Assembly (NCBI RefSeq): GCF_025630775.1
Contig: NZ_JAOSZE010000003.1
Span: forward strand, 62,001 to 126,000
DNA: 64,000 nucleotides
From: Actinoplanes sp. KI2
Lineage (GTDB): Bacteria; Actinomycetota; Actinomycetes; Mycobacteriales; Micromonosporaceae
Direction: 5' to 3'
The notes below the pieces were generated by a model. The model was not told the origin of the DNA. It saw nothing but the letters and a program-made list of their open reading frames with translations, and ran no database searches. Shown piece after piece: positions 42,202 through 49,619 of this stretch. The position numbers were made by a program, and so were the translations under genes. Numbering within the stretch: position 1 is the first letter of the stretch; every line of letters starts with the position of its first letter.

Positions 42202-43130
42202 GCGGCACTCCTGACGGTGAGGGCCAGGAAGACCTCATCCAGGGTGGGCCGGCGTACGCCGATGTCCTCGGCCTCCACCCCGCGCTCGGCCAGCTGCCGC
42301 GCGACCTCGGTGAGGGCGGCGACCCGGTCGCGGACCGGCACGCCGGCCAGCCGACGGTCCGGGTCGACCCGCGGCTCGCCGTCCCCGGCCCGGGCCAGCA
42401 GGGCGGCCACCTCGTCGAGCCGGCCCGGGTCGCGTACCACCACATCCAGGTGGTCCTGGCCGAGCCGGCCCTTGAGCTCGTCGGCGGTGCCGGCCGCGAC
42501 GACCCGGCCGTGGTCGATCACGGCGAGCGCGTCGGCGAGTTGGTCGGCCTCCTCGAGATACTGCGTGGTGAGCAGGACGGTGGTGCCGCCGGCGGCGAGC
42601 GCGCGGATGGTGCGCCACACCTCGGTGCGGGCCCGCGGGTCGAGCCCGGTGGTCGGCTCGTCGAGGAAGAGCACGGCCGGATCGGTGAGCAGACCGGTGG
42701 CCAGGTCGAGCCGCCGGCGCATGCCGCCCGAGTACCGGCCGGCCGGCCGGTCGGCGGCCTCGGTGAGGTCGAAGCGGTCGAGCAGGTCGGCGGCCCGGCG
42801 CCGGGCGTGCGCGGCTGCCAGGTGGTGCAGCCGGCCGAACATCTCGAGGTTCTGCCGGCCGGAGAGCTGCTCGTCGACCGCGGCCTGCTGCCCGACCAGG
42901 CCGATCCGGGCGCGCACCCGGCCGGCCTCGCGGACGCAGTCGTGGCCGGCGACCCGGGCCCGGCCGGCATCGGGTCGTAGCAGCGTGGTGAGGATCCGGA
43001 CCGCGGTGGTCTTGCCGGCGCCGTTCGGGCCGAGCAGCCCGTGCACCGTTCCGGCCGGTACCTCGAGGTCGAACCCGTTGAGGGCGGTGGTGGGGCCGAA
43101 TCGCCTGGTGAGTCCCTCGGCAGTGATCAT
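42198..43130 (-). CDS. DrrA-type ABC transporter ATP-binding protein
   Basis: A 310-residue ATPase with Walker A GPNGAGKT (34-41), Q-loop GLVGQQAAVD, signature YSGGMRRRLDLA, Walker B VLFLDEPTTGLDP and H-loop TTQYLEEAD. The C-terminal extension (about 220-310) with LAERGVEAEDIGVRRPTLDE is typical of the daunorubicin-resistance DrrA group. ATG 43130 has AAGGAG upstream (43137-43142). It is coupled to the permease and divergent from a TetR gene with an inverted-repeat operator between, so ligand-inducible efflux is expected. Confidence 0.93.
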   Translation of the reverse strand: MITAEGLTRRFGPTTALNGFDLEVPAGTVHGLLGPNGAGKTTAVRILTTLLRPDAGRARVAGHDCVREAGRVRARIGLVGQQAAVDEQLSGRQNLEMFGRLHHLAAAHARRRAADLLDRFDLTEAADRPAGRYSGGMRRRLDLATGLLTDPAVLFLDEPTTGLDPRARTEVWRTIRALAAGGTTVLLTTQYLEEADQLADALAVIDHGRVVAAGTADELKGRLGQDHLDVVVRDPGRLDEVAALLARAGDGEPRVDPDRRLAGVPVRDRVAALTEVARQLAERGVEAEDIGVRRPTLDEVFLALTVRSAA

Positions 43131-43140
43131 TCGCTATCTC

Positions 43141-43190
43141 CTTACGGTGTACGGAGTTCGCCGAGTATAGCCGACTCCGTACGCTGTACG
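43141..43190. promoter_or_regulatory. Inverted-repeat TetR operator in divergent promoter
   Basis: CTTACGGTGTACGGAGT (43141-43157) faces ACTCCGTACGCTGTACG (43174-43190); the arms match at 14 of 17 positions around a 16-bp spacer containing TATAG/CTATA, a plausible -10 for both directions. The sites would let the TetR protein repress itself and the ABC operon. Confidence 0.75.
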
Positions 43191-43192
43191 GG

Positions 43193-43942
43193 GTGACCAC
43201 CGATTTCACCGGCGGGGGCGACCCGAAACGGACCATCGAACTGCTCTGGGGTCTGGGCGAGGGCCCGCGCCCCGGCCCCAAGCCGCGCTTCACCGTGGCC
43301 GAGGTGGCCGCGGCCGCGGTGGCCATCGCCGATGCGGACGGACTCGGAGCTCTCTCCATGCGCCGGGTCGCCGAGCGGCTCGGGGTCAAGGCGATGTCGC
43401 TCTACACGTACGTGCCGGGCAAGGCCGAACTGATCGACCTGATGTTCGACTCCGTGCTGGCCGAGGTGTCCGCCGACCAGGGCGGTGGCGACTGGCGGGC
43501 GCGGCTCGAGCGGGTCGCCCGCGACAACTTCGCCCTCTACCTGCGCCACCCCTGGCTGCTCCAGGTGGCGACCAGCCGTCCGCCGCTCGGCCCGAACGTG
43601 GTCGCCAAGTACGACCGGGACCTGCGCGCGGTCGACGGCATCGGGCTCGCCGACGTCGAGATGGACCTGGTCGTGCAGTTGGTCGGCGACTTCGTGCACG
43701 GCGCGGCCCGGACCGCGGTGGCCGCCACCCAGATCGCCCGGCGCTCCGGCCGCACCGACGAGCAGTGGTGGGCGGAGGCCGGCCCGGTGCTGGCCCGAGT
43801 GCTCGACCCTGCCCTGCACCCCACCGCCGCACGGGTCGGCGCGGCCGCCGGCGCCGAGTACAACGCGGCCGTCGACCCGGCCCGGGCCTTCGAGTTCGGC
43901 CTCGCCCGTCTGCTCGACGGGGTCGCGTCGCTGATCGAATAG
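43193..43942 (+). CDS. TetR-family repressor with TetR_C_1-like ligand domain
   Basis: A 249-residue repressor. The helix-turn-helix lies at about 35-80 (FTVAEVAAAAVAIADADGLG, then LSMRRVAERLGVKAMSLYTYV), preceded by a 30-residue tail common in this subgroup (TIELLWGLGEGPRPGPKPR). The C-terminal domain resembles the TetR_C_1 ligand domain. GTG 43193 is 2 bp from the operator arm. It is divergent from the drug-efflux ABC pair, the obvious target. Confidence 0.92.
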   Translation: MTTDFTGGGDPKRTIELLWGLGEGPRPGPKPRFTVAEVAAAAVAIADADGLGALSMRRVAERLGVKAMSLYTYVPGKAELIDLMFDSVLAEVSADQGGGDWRARLERVARDNFALYLRHPWLLQVATSRPPLGPNVVAKYDRDLRAVDGIGLADVEMDLVVQLVGDFVHGAARTAVAATQIARRSGRTDEQWWAEAGPVLARVLDPALHPTAARVGAAAGAEYNAAVDPARAFEFGLARLLDGVASLIE

Positions 43943-44008
43943 ATGCCAATCTTGCTCAGCGGGTTACGCTGACAGGCACCGTCACTGCATGATGATCGCG
44001 GGGACACC

Positions 44009-45745
44009 ATGAGTGATCTAGGCCTGCCGACACATGTGACGACCGAGATCGACAGTCCGATCCGGGAGACTCGTCTGACCGCGGTGGACGAGCTGTCCCG
44101 GCTCGCCGGCGAAGCCGATCTCGCGATGGCCGCTGCCGCGCGTCGCGCCCTCGAGGCACTCACCCAGGACGACAGCCGCACCGTCTCGGCCGCGGCCGCC
44201 GCCGCCCTGGAACGCACCGCCATCCGGCTGCGCCCCGACCGGGTCGATTTCGGACAGGTTCCGCCGGGCACCCCGCGGGTGGTCGCCGACGTGCTGGTCG
44301 ACGGGCCGCCGCTGGCCACCGCCACCGCCACGGTCACCGTCTCCGGTCCCGGCCTGCGGGCCATGCTGGCCGGCCGCCAGCTGCGCATCCTCTGGCAGCC
44401 GCGGTCGGAGTGGCTGGACGGGTCGGTCACCGTGCGCGGGCCGGCCGGCTGGGCCGAGGTGCGGGTGACCGGCCAGGTGCCGACGGCCGCGCCGCCGATG
44501 ACCCGGACCGGGGTCGAGGCGCAGATGCGGGCGGTCGACGGGCTCAGCACGTACGGGCCGCCGCGGGTGACGGTGCTGCCGCCGCCGCGGGCCCGCCGCC
44601 GCGGCCGGGCCGGGGCCGTCGCGCTGGTCGGCGGGCTGACCGCGCTGGTGCTGCTCGGCGGGGTCGGCGTGGCCTGGGCGCTGGTCAGCGACCAGCAGGA
44701 CGGCACCGGGTCGCTGGCCGAGCCGCCGCCCACCTCCGCCCCGGCGCTCGGCACCGCGCAGGTGGGCAACGCGCCGCAGGCGGGCAACGCGCCCACCCCG
44801 GTCACCACGATCAGCCGGGAGCCGCTCGCGCACCGGGTGGTCAGCGTCGCCAAGCCCGCCGTCATCGGCACCATCAAGGTCGGCAACGAGCCCGAAGGCA
44901 CGGCCGTCTCGCCGGACAGCCGGACGCTCTACGTGGCCAACCAGAGCTCGCACGTGCTCTCCGTGGTCGACGCGGGCACCCGCCAGGTCTCCGCGGTGAC
45001 CCTGCGGGACACCCCGCGCTTCGTGGCGGTCTCCCGGGACGGCCGGCAGGTCTTCGTGTCGATGTACGAGAACGACAAGTCCGGCAGCGGGGTGGCCGTG
45101 CTCGACGCGGCCGGTCGCGACGTCGACCACTACCTGGACACCGGGAAGCAGCCGTACGCGTTGTCGGTGAGCCCGGACGGCCAGGTCTGGGTGCCGATCC
45201 ACTCGGCCGGCCGGATCGAGATCTACACCGCCGGCCAGCAGCGGGCGGTCGGCCGGATCACGGTGCCGGCCAACCCGCACGCGATCGGCTACGCCGGGGA
45301 CCTGCAGCGCGCGTTCACCGCCAACCACGAGTCCAATGTGGTCGCCGTGGTCGACATGCGCTCGGACAAGCTGTTCAAGTCGGTGCCGGTGAGCAAGTCG
45401 CCGCACAGCCTCGCGGTCTCGCCGGACGGCCGCCGCGTCCTGGTGGCCGGCTACGACGCGGACGCCGCCGACCTGATCGACACCGTGACGCTGCGGCGCA
45501 CCGGCCCGGTCAAGGTCGGCCACCAGCCGCAGAGCGTGGCCTGGGCGGCCGACGGCGAGCACGGCTACGTGGTGAACGAGGGCGACAACACGATCTCCGT
45601 GCTGGACGGGCACACCGGCAAGCTGACGGCGACGATCCCGGTGGGACACAGCCCGCGAACCATCGCGGTCGCCCCGGACGGCCGGCTCGCCTACGTCTCG
45701 AACGGCGACGACGACACCGTCTCCGTGCTCCAGGTGGGTGAGTGA
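44009..45745 (+). CDS. Membrane protein with cytoplasmic helical domain and extracellular YVTN beta-propeller
   Basis: A 578-residue bitopic protein. Residues about 15-75 look like alpha-helical HEAT-like repeats (ETRLTAVDELSRLAGEADLAMAAAA...). A beta-rich segment follows (about 75-150). One transmembrane helix lies at about 208-230, then a Pro-rich linker. The C-terminal 290 residues form a YVTN-type seven-bladed propeller with repeats such as LYVANQSSHVLSVVD, VYVVNEGDN-like and YVSNGDDDTVSVL. The stop overlaps the start of a sigma-factor gene (GTGA), so it may be a sensor feeding that sigma/anti-sigma pair. Such a fusion is unusual; the ligand is unknown. Confidence 0.75.
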   Translation: MSDLGLPTHVTTEIDSPIRETRLTAVDELSRLAGEADLAMAAAARRALEALTQDDSRTVSAAAAAALERTAIRLRPDRVDFGQVPPGTPRVVADVLVDGPPLATATATVTVSGPGLRAMLAGRQLRILWQPRSEWLDGSVTVRGPAGWAEVRVTGQVPTAAPPMTRTGVEAQMRAVDGLSTYGPPRVTVLPPPRARRRGRAGAVALVGGLTALVLLGGVGVAWALVSDQQDGTGSLAEPPPTSAPALGTAQVGNAPQAGNAPTPVTTISREPLAHRVVSVAKPAVIGTIKVGNEPEGTAVSPDSRTLYVANQSSHVLSVVDAGTRQVSAVTLRDTPRFVAVSRDGRQVFVSMYENDKSGSGVAVLDAAGRDVDHYLDTGKQPYALSVSPDGQVWVPIHSAGRIEIYTAGQQRAVGRITVPANPHAIGYAGDLQRAFTANHESNVVAVVDMRSDKLFKSVPVSKSPHSLAVSPDGRRVLVAGYDADAADLIDTVTLRRTGPVKVGHQPQSVAWAADGEHGYVVNEGDNTISVLDGHTGKLTATIPVGHSPRTIAVAPDGRLAYVSNGDDDTVSVLQVGE

Positions 45746-46158
45746 ACCGCCGCGGCCGCGCCGACGAGGTGCTGGTCCGTCGGGTCTTCGAGGAGCACGG
45801 GGCGGCGCTGCTGGCCTACGCGTCCCGGCTGACCGGCGATCGCGCCCGGGGCGAGGCCGTGACCCGGGAGGCGCTGGTGGCCGCCTGGCGTGACCCGTCG
45901 CTGCTCGACGCGCCGGTCCGCACCAGGCTGTTCGCGATCGTGCGGGACCTCGTGGGCGCCGGCCCGGCCCCCGACATCGCCCTGCTCGGCGCGATGGAGA
46001 CGCTCGCGCCGGAGGAACGGGACGTGCTGCGGGCCCTCTATTTCCAGGGGCGGGACGTCACGGAGGCGGCCGAGTCGCTGGGGGTGCCGGCCGGGGCGGT
46101 CAAGTCGCGCAGCTATCACGCGCTGCGCCGGCTGCGGGAGGCGGTGGCGGCCGGGTGA
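45742..46158 (+). CDS. Minimal ECF-type RNA polymerase sigma factor
   Basis: A 138-residue sigma-70-family protein, very short for an ECF factor (usually 160-200). Region 2 is abbreviated (FEEHGAALLAYASRLTGDRARGEAVTREALVAAW), followed by an almost absent linker and a full region 4 (LAPEERDVLRALYFQGRDVT and EAAESLGVPAGAVKSRSYHALRRLRE). GTG 45742 overlaps the propeller gene stop by 4 nt, and its stop overlaps the anti-sigma start by 4 nt. It probably reads an envelope signal passed through the anti-sigma factor. Whether the shortened region 2 still binds -10 DNA is open. Confidence 0.8.
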   Translation: MNRRGRADEVLVRRVFEEHGAALLAYASRLTGDRARGEAVTREALVAAWRDPSLLDAPVRTRLFAIVRDLVGAGPAPDIALLGAMETLAPEERDVLRALYFQGRDVTEAAESLGVPAGAVKSRSYHALRRLREAVAAG

Positions 46159-46214
46159 GCGAGCACGAGACGGCTGCGGGAGGCGGTGGCGGCCGGGTGA
46201 GCGAGCACGAGACG
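46131..46214 (+). repeat. Perfect 42-bp tandem duplication at the sigma/anti-sigma junction
   Basis: Positions 46131-46172 and 46173-46214 are identical. The unit spans the last eight codons and stop of the sigma gene and the first codons of the anti-sigma gene. Because 42 is a multiple of three the anti-sigma frame stays open, leaving two GTGA start/stop contexts (46155 and 46197) and an extra 14-residue N-terminus. Confidence 0.97.
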
Positions 46215-46865
46215 GAGCTGCTCGGGGCGTACGTCCTCGGGGTTCTGGACCGCGGTGAGCAGGCGGCGGTGCAGGAACATCTCGACGGCTGCGGGTCGTG
46301 CCGGCGCGAGGTCGAGGATCTCCGCGGGATGGAGGCCGCGCTGGGCGAGATTCCGCCGGAGGCGTTCCTGGACGGCCCGCCGCCGGACGGTGACCTTCTG
46401 CTGCAGAAAACCCTCCGAGAGGTACGCCGGACGAGCGCCCGCCAGGCGTGGCGCAACCGGGCCCTGGTGGCCGCCGCCGTCGTGGCCGCCGTGGTCTTCG
46501 CGCTCGGCGCGGGCGCGGTGATCGGCCGCGGCACCGCCTCGCCGCCGGCGTCCGCCCCCACCGTTCCCGGCAGTCGCACCGGCGCGGGCGCCAACGCCGA
46601 GACCGGGGTGTCGATGACCGCCACGGTCCGCCCGGCGGCCGGCTGGGTCCGGGTCAGCGCGACGGTGACCGGCGTGCCGGCGGGCGAGCAGTGCCGCCTG
46701 TTCGTGGTCGCCCGCGACGGTTCCCGCGAGCCGGCCGGCAGTTGGCTCGGCTCGCCGTCCGGATCGACCACCCTGGACGGCAGCGCCCTGATGGCCCCGG
46801 TCGACGTGGCCGCGGTGCAGGCGGAGACGTATGCGGGTCAGATCCTCGTAGCGGTTCCGATCTAG
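46155..46865 (+). CDS. Zinc-type (ZAS) anti-sigma factor with RskA-like domain
   Basis: A 236-residue membrane anti-sigma factor. The ZAS motif H-x3-C-x2-C is EHLDGCGSC, which binds zinc and holds the sigma factor. One transmembrane helix (about 98-120) leads to an extracytoplasmic RskA-like beta domain (VRVSATVTGVPAGEQCRLFVV...). Start GTG 46155 overlaps the sigma stop; GTG 46197, produced by the 42-bp duplication, is the ancestral-looking start (SEHETELLGAYVLG). The cognate sigma factor is the gene just upstream; regulated proteolysis would release it (family knowledge). Confidence 0.88.
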   Translation: MSEHETAAGGGGGRVSEHETELLGAYVLGVLDRGEQAAVQEHLDGCGSCRREVEDLRGMEAALGEIPPEAFLDGPPPDGDLLLQKTLREVRRTSARQAWRNRALVAAAVVAAVVFALGAGAVIGRGTASPPASAPTVPGSRTGAGANAETGVSMTATVRPAAGWVRVSATVTGVPAGEQCRLFVVARDGSREPAGSWLGSPSGSTTLDGSALMAPVDVAAVQAETYAGQILVAVPI

Positions 46866-46934
46866 GTCGTTCGATGCATATCATCAGAGCGTGACTGCTC
46901 AATACACCCAGAGTTATCGCGGCAGGTGGCTTCC

Positions 46935-48176
46935 ATGACCGCTACCGGCTGGGTCATGTTGGCGATCACCATCTTCGGCGCGTTCGCGTACGCGGCGGCC
47001 TCGATCTTCCAGGCCCTCGGCGCCCGCCGCGCCACCAGCACGGTCAAGGCCTTCGGCCATCCGCTGTACATCATCGGCACCGTGCTCGACCTGCTCGCCT
47101 GGGCCGGCTCCATGATCGCGCTCAGCGAGCTCGCGGTCTACGTGGTCGAGTCGGTGCTGGCCGGCTCGCTCGCGATCACCGTGGTCTCCGCCCGGGTCAT
47201 CCTCAAATCCCGCCTCCGCGCCATCGACGTCACCGCGGTCGGCGTCTCGGTGGCCGCGCTCACCGTGCTCGCCCTCTCCGCCGGCGAGCAGGAGAGCGTC
47301 GCCGCCTCCACCCAGCTGCGCCTCTGGTTCTGCGGCGCGGCGCTGCTGGTCGCGCTGCTCGGCTGGGGCGCCACCAAGGTCGCCCCGCCCGGCGTGGTGG
47401 CCGGGCTGGCCGGTCTCTGCCTCGGCGGCGCGGCCCTGGTCGGCCGCGCGCTGACCCTGCCCGACGGCGCGATGACCAGCGTCAAGACGGCCACCCTCGC
47501 GATCGTCACCGAACCGCTGGTCGCGGCGCTGCTGGTGTTCGGCGTGACCGGCATGATGCTGTACGCGAACGCCCTCCAGCGCGGCCAGGTCGGCCCGGTC
47601 ACCGCGGTCCTCTGGATCGCCGAGGTGATCGCCCCGTCGGCGGTGGCCGTGCTGTTCCTGGGTGACACCGTCCGTCCGGGATGGAACGTGGCCGCCCTGG
47701 TGGCCGGCGGCGTCACCGTGCTGATGGCCGTCCTGCTGGCCACCGCCCCGGCCAACAAGGCGACCGCGATGCCGCCACCGGCCGCCCAACCTGCCCTGCC
47801 CGCCGCACCCGTTCCCGCCCTCGCCGCGGCGGCCACCCCCGCCGGCCGCCCGGTGGCACCCCGTCGGGCGACGCGCCCCCGCAGCCCCGCGCCGCCACTG
47901 GTCGCGGCCGGCCGCGGCGAGCGCGTCGTCTGGTGGGGGCCGCCGCCGATCTGGGTGCCGCCGCAGCGGGTCCGTCGCGCCCTGAGCGGCTCGACCCAGC
48001 CGGCCTTGACCTGGGCACCGCCCGAGCGCCAGCCGGTGTGGGTCCAGCCGCGCCCGGCCGACGCCGACGCGATCCCGGTGGTGGCACCGCGCGACGCGTT
48101 CGACCGGTTCGATCCGTTCGACGAGCCCACCACCCAGCCGGTCCGGCAGAGCCCCTGGCACGACCTGTCCGCGTAA
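46935..48176 (+). CDS. DMT-superfamily-like multi-pass membrane protein with Pro-rich tail
   Basis: A 413-residue protein. The first 280 residues hold nine or ten transmembrane helices of the EamA/DMT-like fold (GAFAYAAASIFQALGARRAT...ALSELAVYVVESVLAGSLAITVV...VLWIAEVIAPSAVAVLFLGD). A 130-residue cytoplasmic tail is Pro/Ala/Arg-rich with repeated W-P/P-P motifs (WWGPPPIWVPPQRV). Relatives are annotated as transporters of small metabolites; the substrate is unknown. ATG 46935 is preferred over GTG 46926 because GGCAGG then has proper spacing. The gene begins 70 bp after the anti-sigma gene. Confidence 0.7.
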   Translation: MTATGWVMLAITIFGAFAYAAASIFQALGARRATSTVKAFGHPLYIIGTVLDLLAWAGSMIALSELAVYVVESVLAGSLAITVVSARVILKSRLRAIDVTAVGVSVAALTVLALSAGEQESVAASTQLRLWFCGAALLVALLGWGATKVAPPGVVAGLAGLCLGGAALVGRALTLPDGAMTSVKTATLAIVTEPLVAALLVFGVTGMMLYANALQRGQVGPVTAVLWIAEVIAPSAVAVLFLGDTVRPGWNVAALVAGGVTVLMAVLLATAPANKATAMPPPAAQPALPAAPVPALAAAATPAGRPVAPRRATRPRSPAPPLVAAGRGERVVWWGPPPIWVPPQRVRRALSGSTQPALTWAPPERQPVWVQPRPADADAIPVVAPRDAFDRFDPFDEPTTQPVRQSPWHDLSA

Positions 48177-48257
48177 GCCATCCGCGGCAGATGAGGCCTG
48201 TCGAGCATCGACTGGCTTCAAATGGTCGTGGAAGCCCACGACCGACGGGACCGAGCC

Positions 48258-49547
48258 ATGGCCGCACCGGAAACCTCTCCGCACCTCTCCATTCGCCAGG
48301 CCGCCTTCATCGGCGTCGGCTCGATGGTCGGCGCCGGCATCTTTGCGCTGCTCGGCGCGGCCGGCGAGGTCGCCGGCGCCGCCGTGTGGGTGTCGTTCCT
48401 GATCGCCGGCGCGGTCGCCGTCCTGCAGGGCTACTCGTTCGCCCGGCTCGGCGCGCGCTACCCGTCGGCCGGCGGCCTGCTCGAATACGTGGCCAAGGGC
48501 TTCGGCGACGGGCACGTCACCGGCGTCACCGCGTGGCTGACCTACTCGGCGAACGCCATCGTCACCGCGATGGTGGCGGTGTCCTTCGGCAGCTACGCCA
48601 GCGACATGGTCGCCGGGCAGAACGCGGCTTGGGCCAAGGTCTTCGCGGGGCTGATCATCGTGGTCATGACGCTGGTCAACGTCGTCGGCTCGCAGTTGGT
48701 GGCCCGGGCCCAGACGGTCATCGTCTACGTCGTCCTGAGCATCCTGGTCGTCTTCGCGGTGGTCACCCTGGCCGACATGGACCCGTCGCTGCTCGCGCCC
48801 GCCGGCTATCCGCCGCTGCAGGACATCGTCTCCAGCGTGGCGCTGACCTTCTTCGCGTTCCTCGGCTTCGGCATCATCACGTTCACCGCCAAGGACCTCG
48901 CCAAGCCGTCCCGCGAACTGCCCCGGGCGATGTTCCTGGCGCTCGGCATCGCCACGGTCATCTACGTCGCGATCGCGCTCGGCGTCTTCGGCACGCTCAG
49001 CGTCGCCGAGGTCATCTCCTCGGGCGGCACCGCGCTGGCCGTGGCCGCCGAGCCCGCCCTCGGCCAGGCCGGGTACTGGCTGATGGCGATCACCGCGCTG
49101 TTCGCGACGGCCGGTGCCACCAACGCCGGGCTGTACCCCGCGGCCGGGCTCAGCGACCGCCTGGCCGCGACCGGCCAGTTCCCGCCGGTGATGGGCGGCC
49201 GCACCGCCCGGCGGATCCCGAACGGGCTGCTCATCCAGGCCGTGATCTGCCTGGTGCTGGCGGTGGCCTTCAAGCTCACCGCGATCGCCTCGATCGGCAG
49301 CGCGGTGGCCCTGCTGATCTTCATCCTGGTCACCCTCGCGCACTTCCGGGTCCGCGCGGAGACCGGGGCGAACCCGCTGCTGCTCGCCCTCGCCGTGCTC
49401 ACCGCCGGCGTGGTGCTGGTGACCTTCGTGGTCACCGATCTGATCCACGAGCCGGCGTCGATGCTGACCCTGCTCGGGGTGCTGGTGCTGAGCATCGGCC
49501 TGGACCTCACCTGGAAGCGGAACGCCCGCCAGGCGGCGGTGACCTAG
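48258..49547 (+). CDS. APC-family amino-acid permease
   Basis: A 429-residue transporter with about 12 transmembrane helices. It has the APC opening SIRQAAFIGVGSMVGAGIFALLG (unwound helix 1 G-S-M-V-G-A-G) and helix-6 motif FFAFLGFGIITFTAKDLAKPSRELP. Amino-acid or amine uptake by proton symport is expected. ATG 48258 is used, with an upstream GGGA; an ATG at 48222 would add an unlikely polar leader. A strong terminator follows the gene. Confidence 0.88.
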   Translation: MAAPETSPHLSIRQAAFIGVGSMVGAGIFALLGAAGEVAGAAVWVSFLIAGAVAVLQGYSFARLGARYPSAGGLLEYVAKGFGDGHVTGVTAWLTYSANAIVTAMVAVSFGSYASDMVAGQNAAWAKVFAGLIIVVMTLVNVVGSQLVARAQTVIVYVVLSILVVFAVVTLADMDPSLLAPAGYPPLQDIVSSVALTFFAFLGFGIITFTAKDLAKPSRELPRAMFLALGIATVIYVAIALGVFGTLSVAEVISSGGTALAVAAEPALGQAGYWLMAITALFATAGATNAGLYPAAGLSDRLAATGQFPPVMGGRTARRIPNGLLIQAVICLVLAVAFKLTAIASIGSAVALLIFILVTLAHFRVRAETGANPLLLALAVLTAGVVLVTFVVTDLIHEPASMLTLLGVLVLSIGLDLTWKRNARQAAVT

Positions 49548-49572
49548 CAGCGCGGCGGCGACTCTTACGACG

Positions 49573-49609
49573 AAGGCTCCGACCGGGATTGACCCGGCCG
49601 GAGCCTTTT
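49573..49609. terminator. Bidirectional terminator between permease and surface protein genes
   Basis: AAGGCTCCG (49573-49581) pairs with CGGAGCCTT (49599-49607), with inner CGGG/CCCG pairing, followed by T residues on the plus strand and flanked by A residues that give a U-tract on the minus strand. It sits between convergent genes. Confidence 0.85.
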
Positions 49610-49619
49610 CGTCGAGCGA

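Noticed and set aside
46914-49448. An 844-codon minus-strand open frame antisense to both transporters
   Set aside because: His/Asp/Arg-rich shadow of membrane-protein codons; no start signal or known domain.
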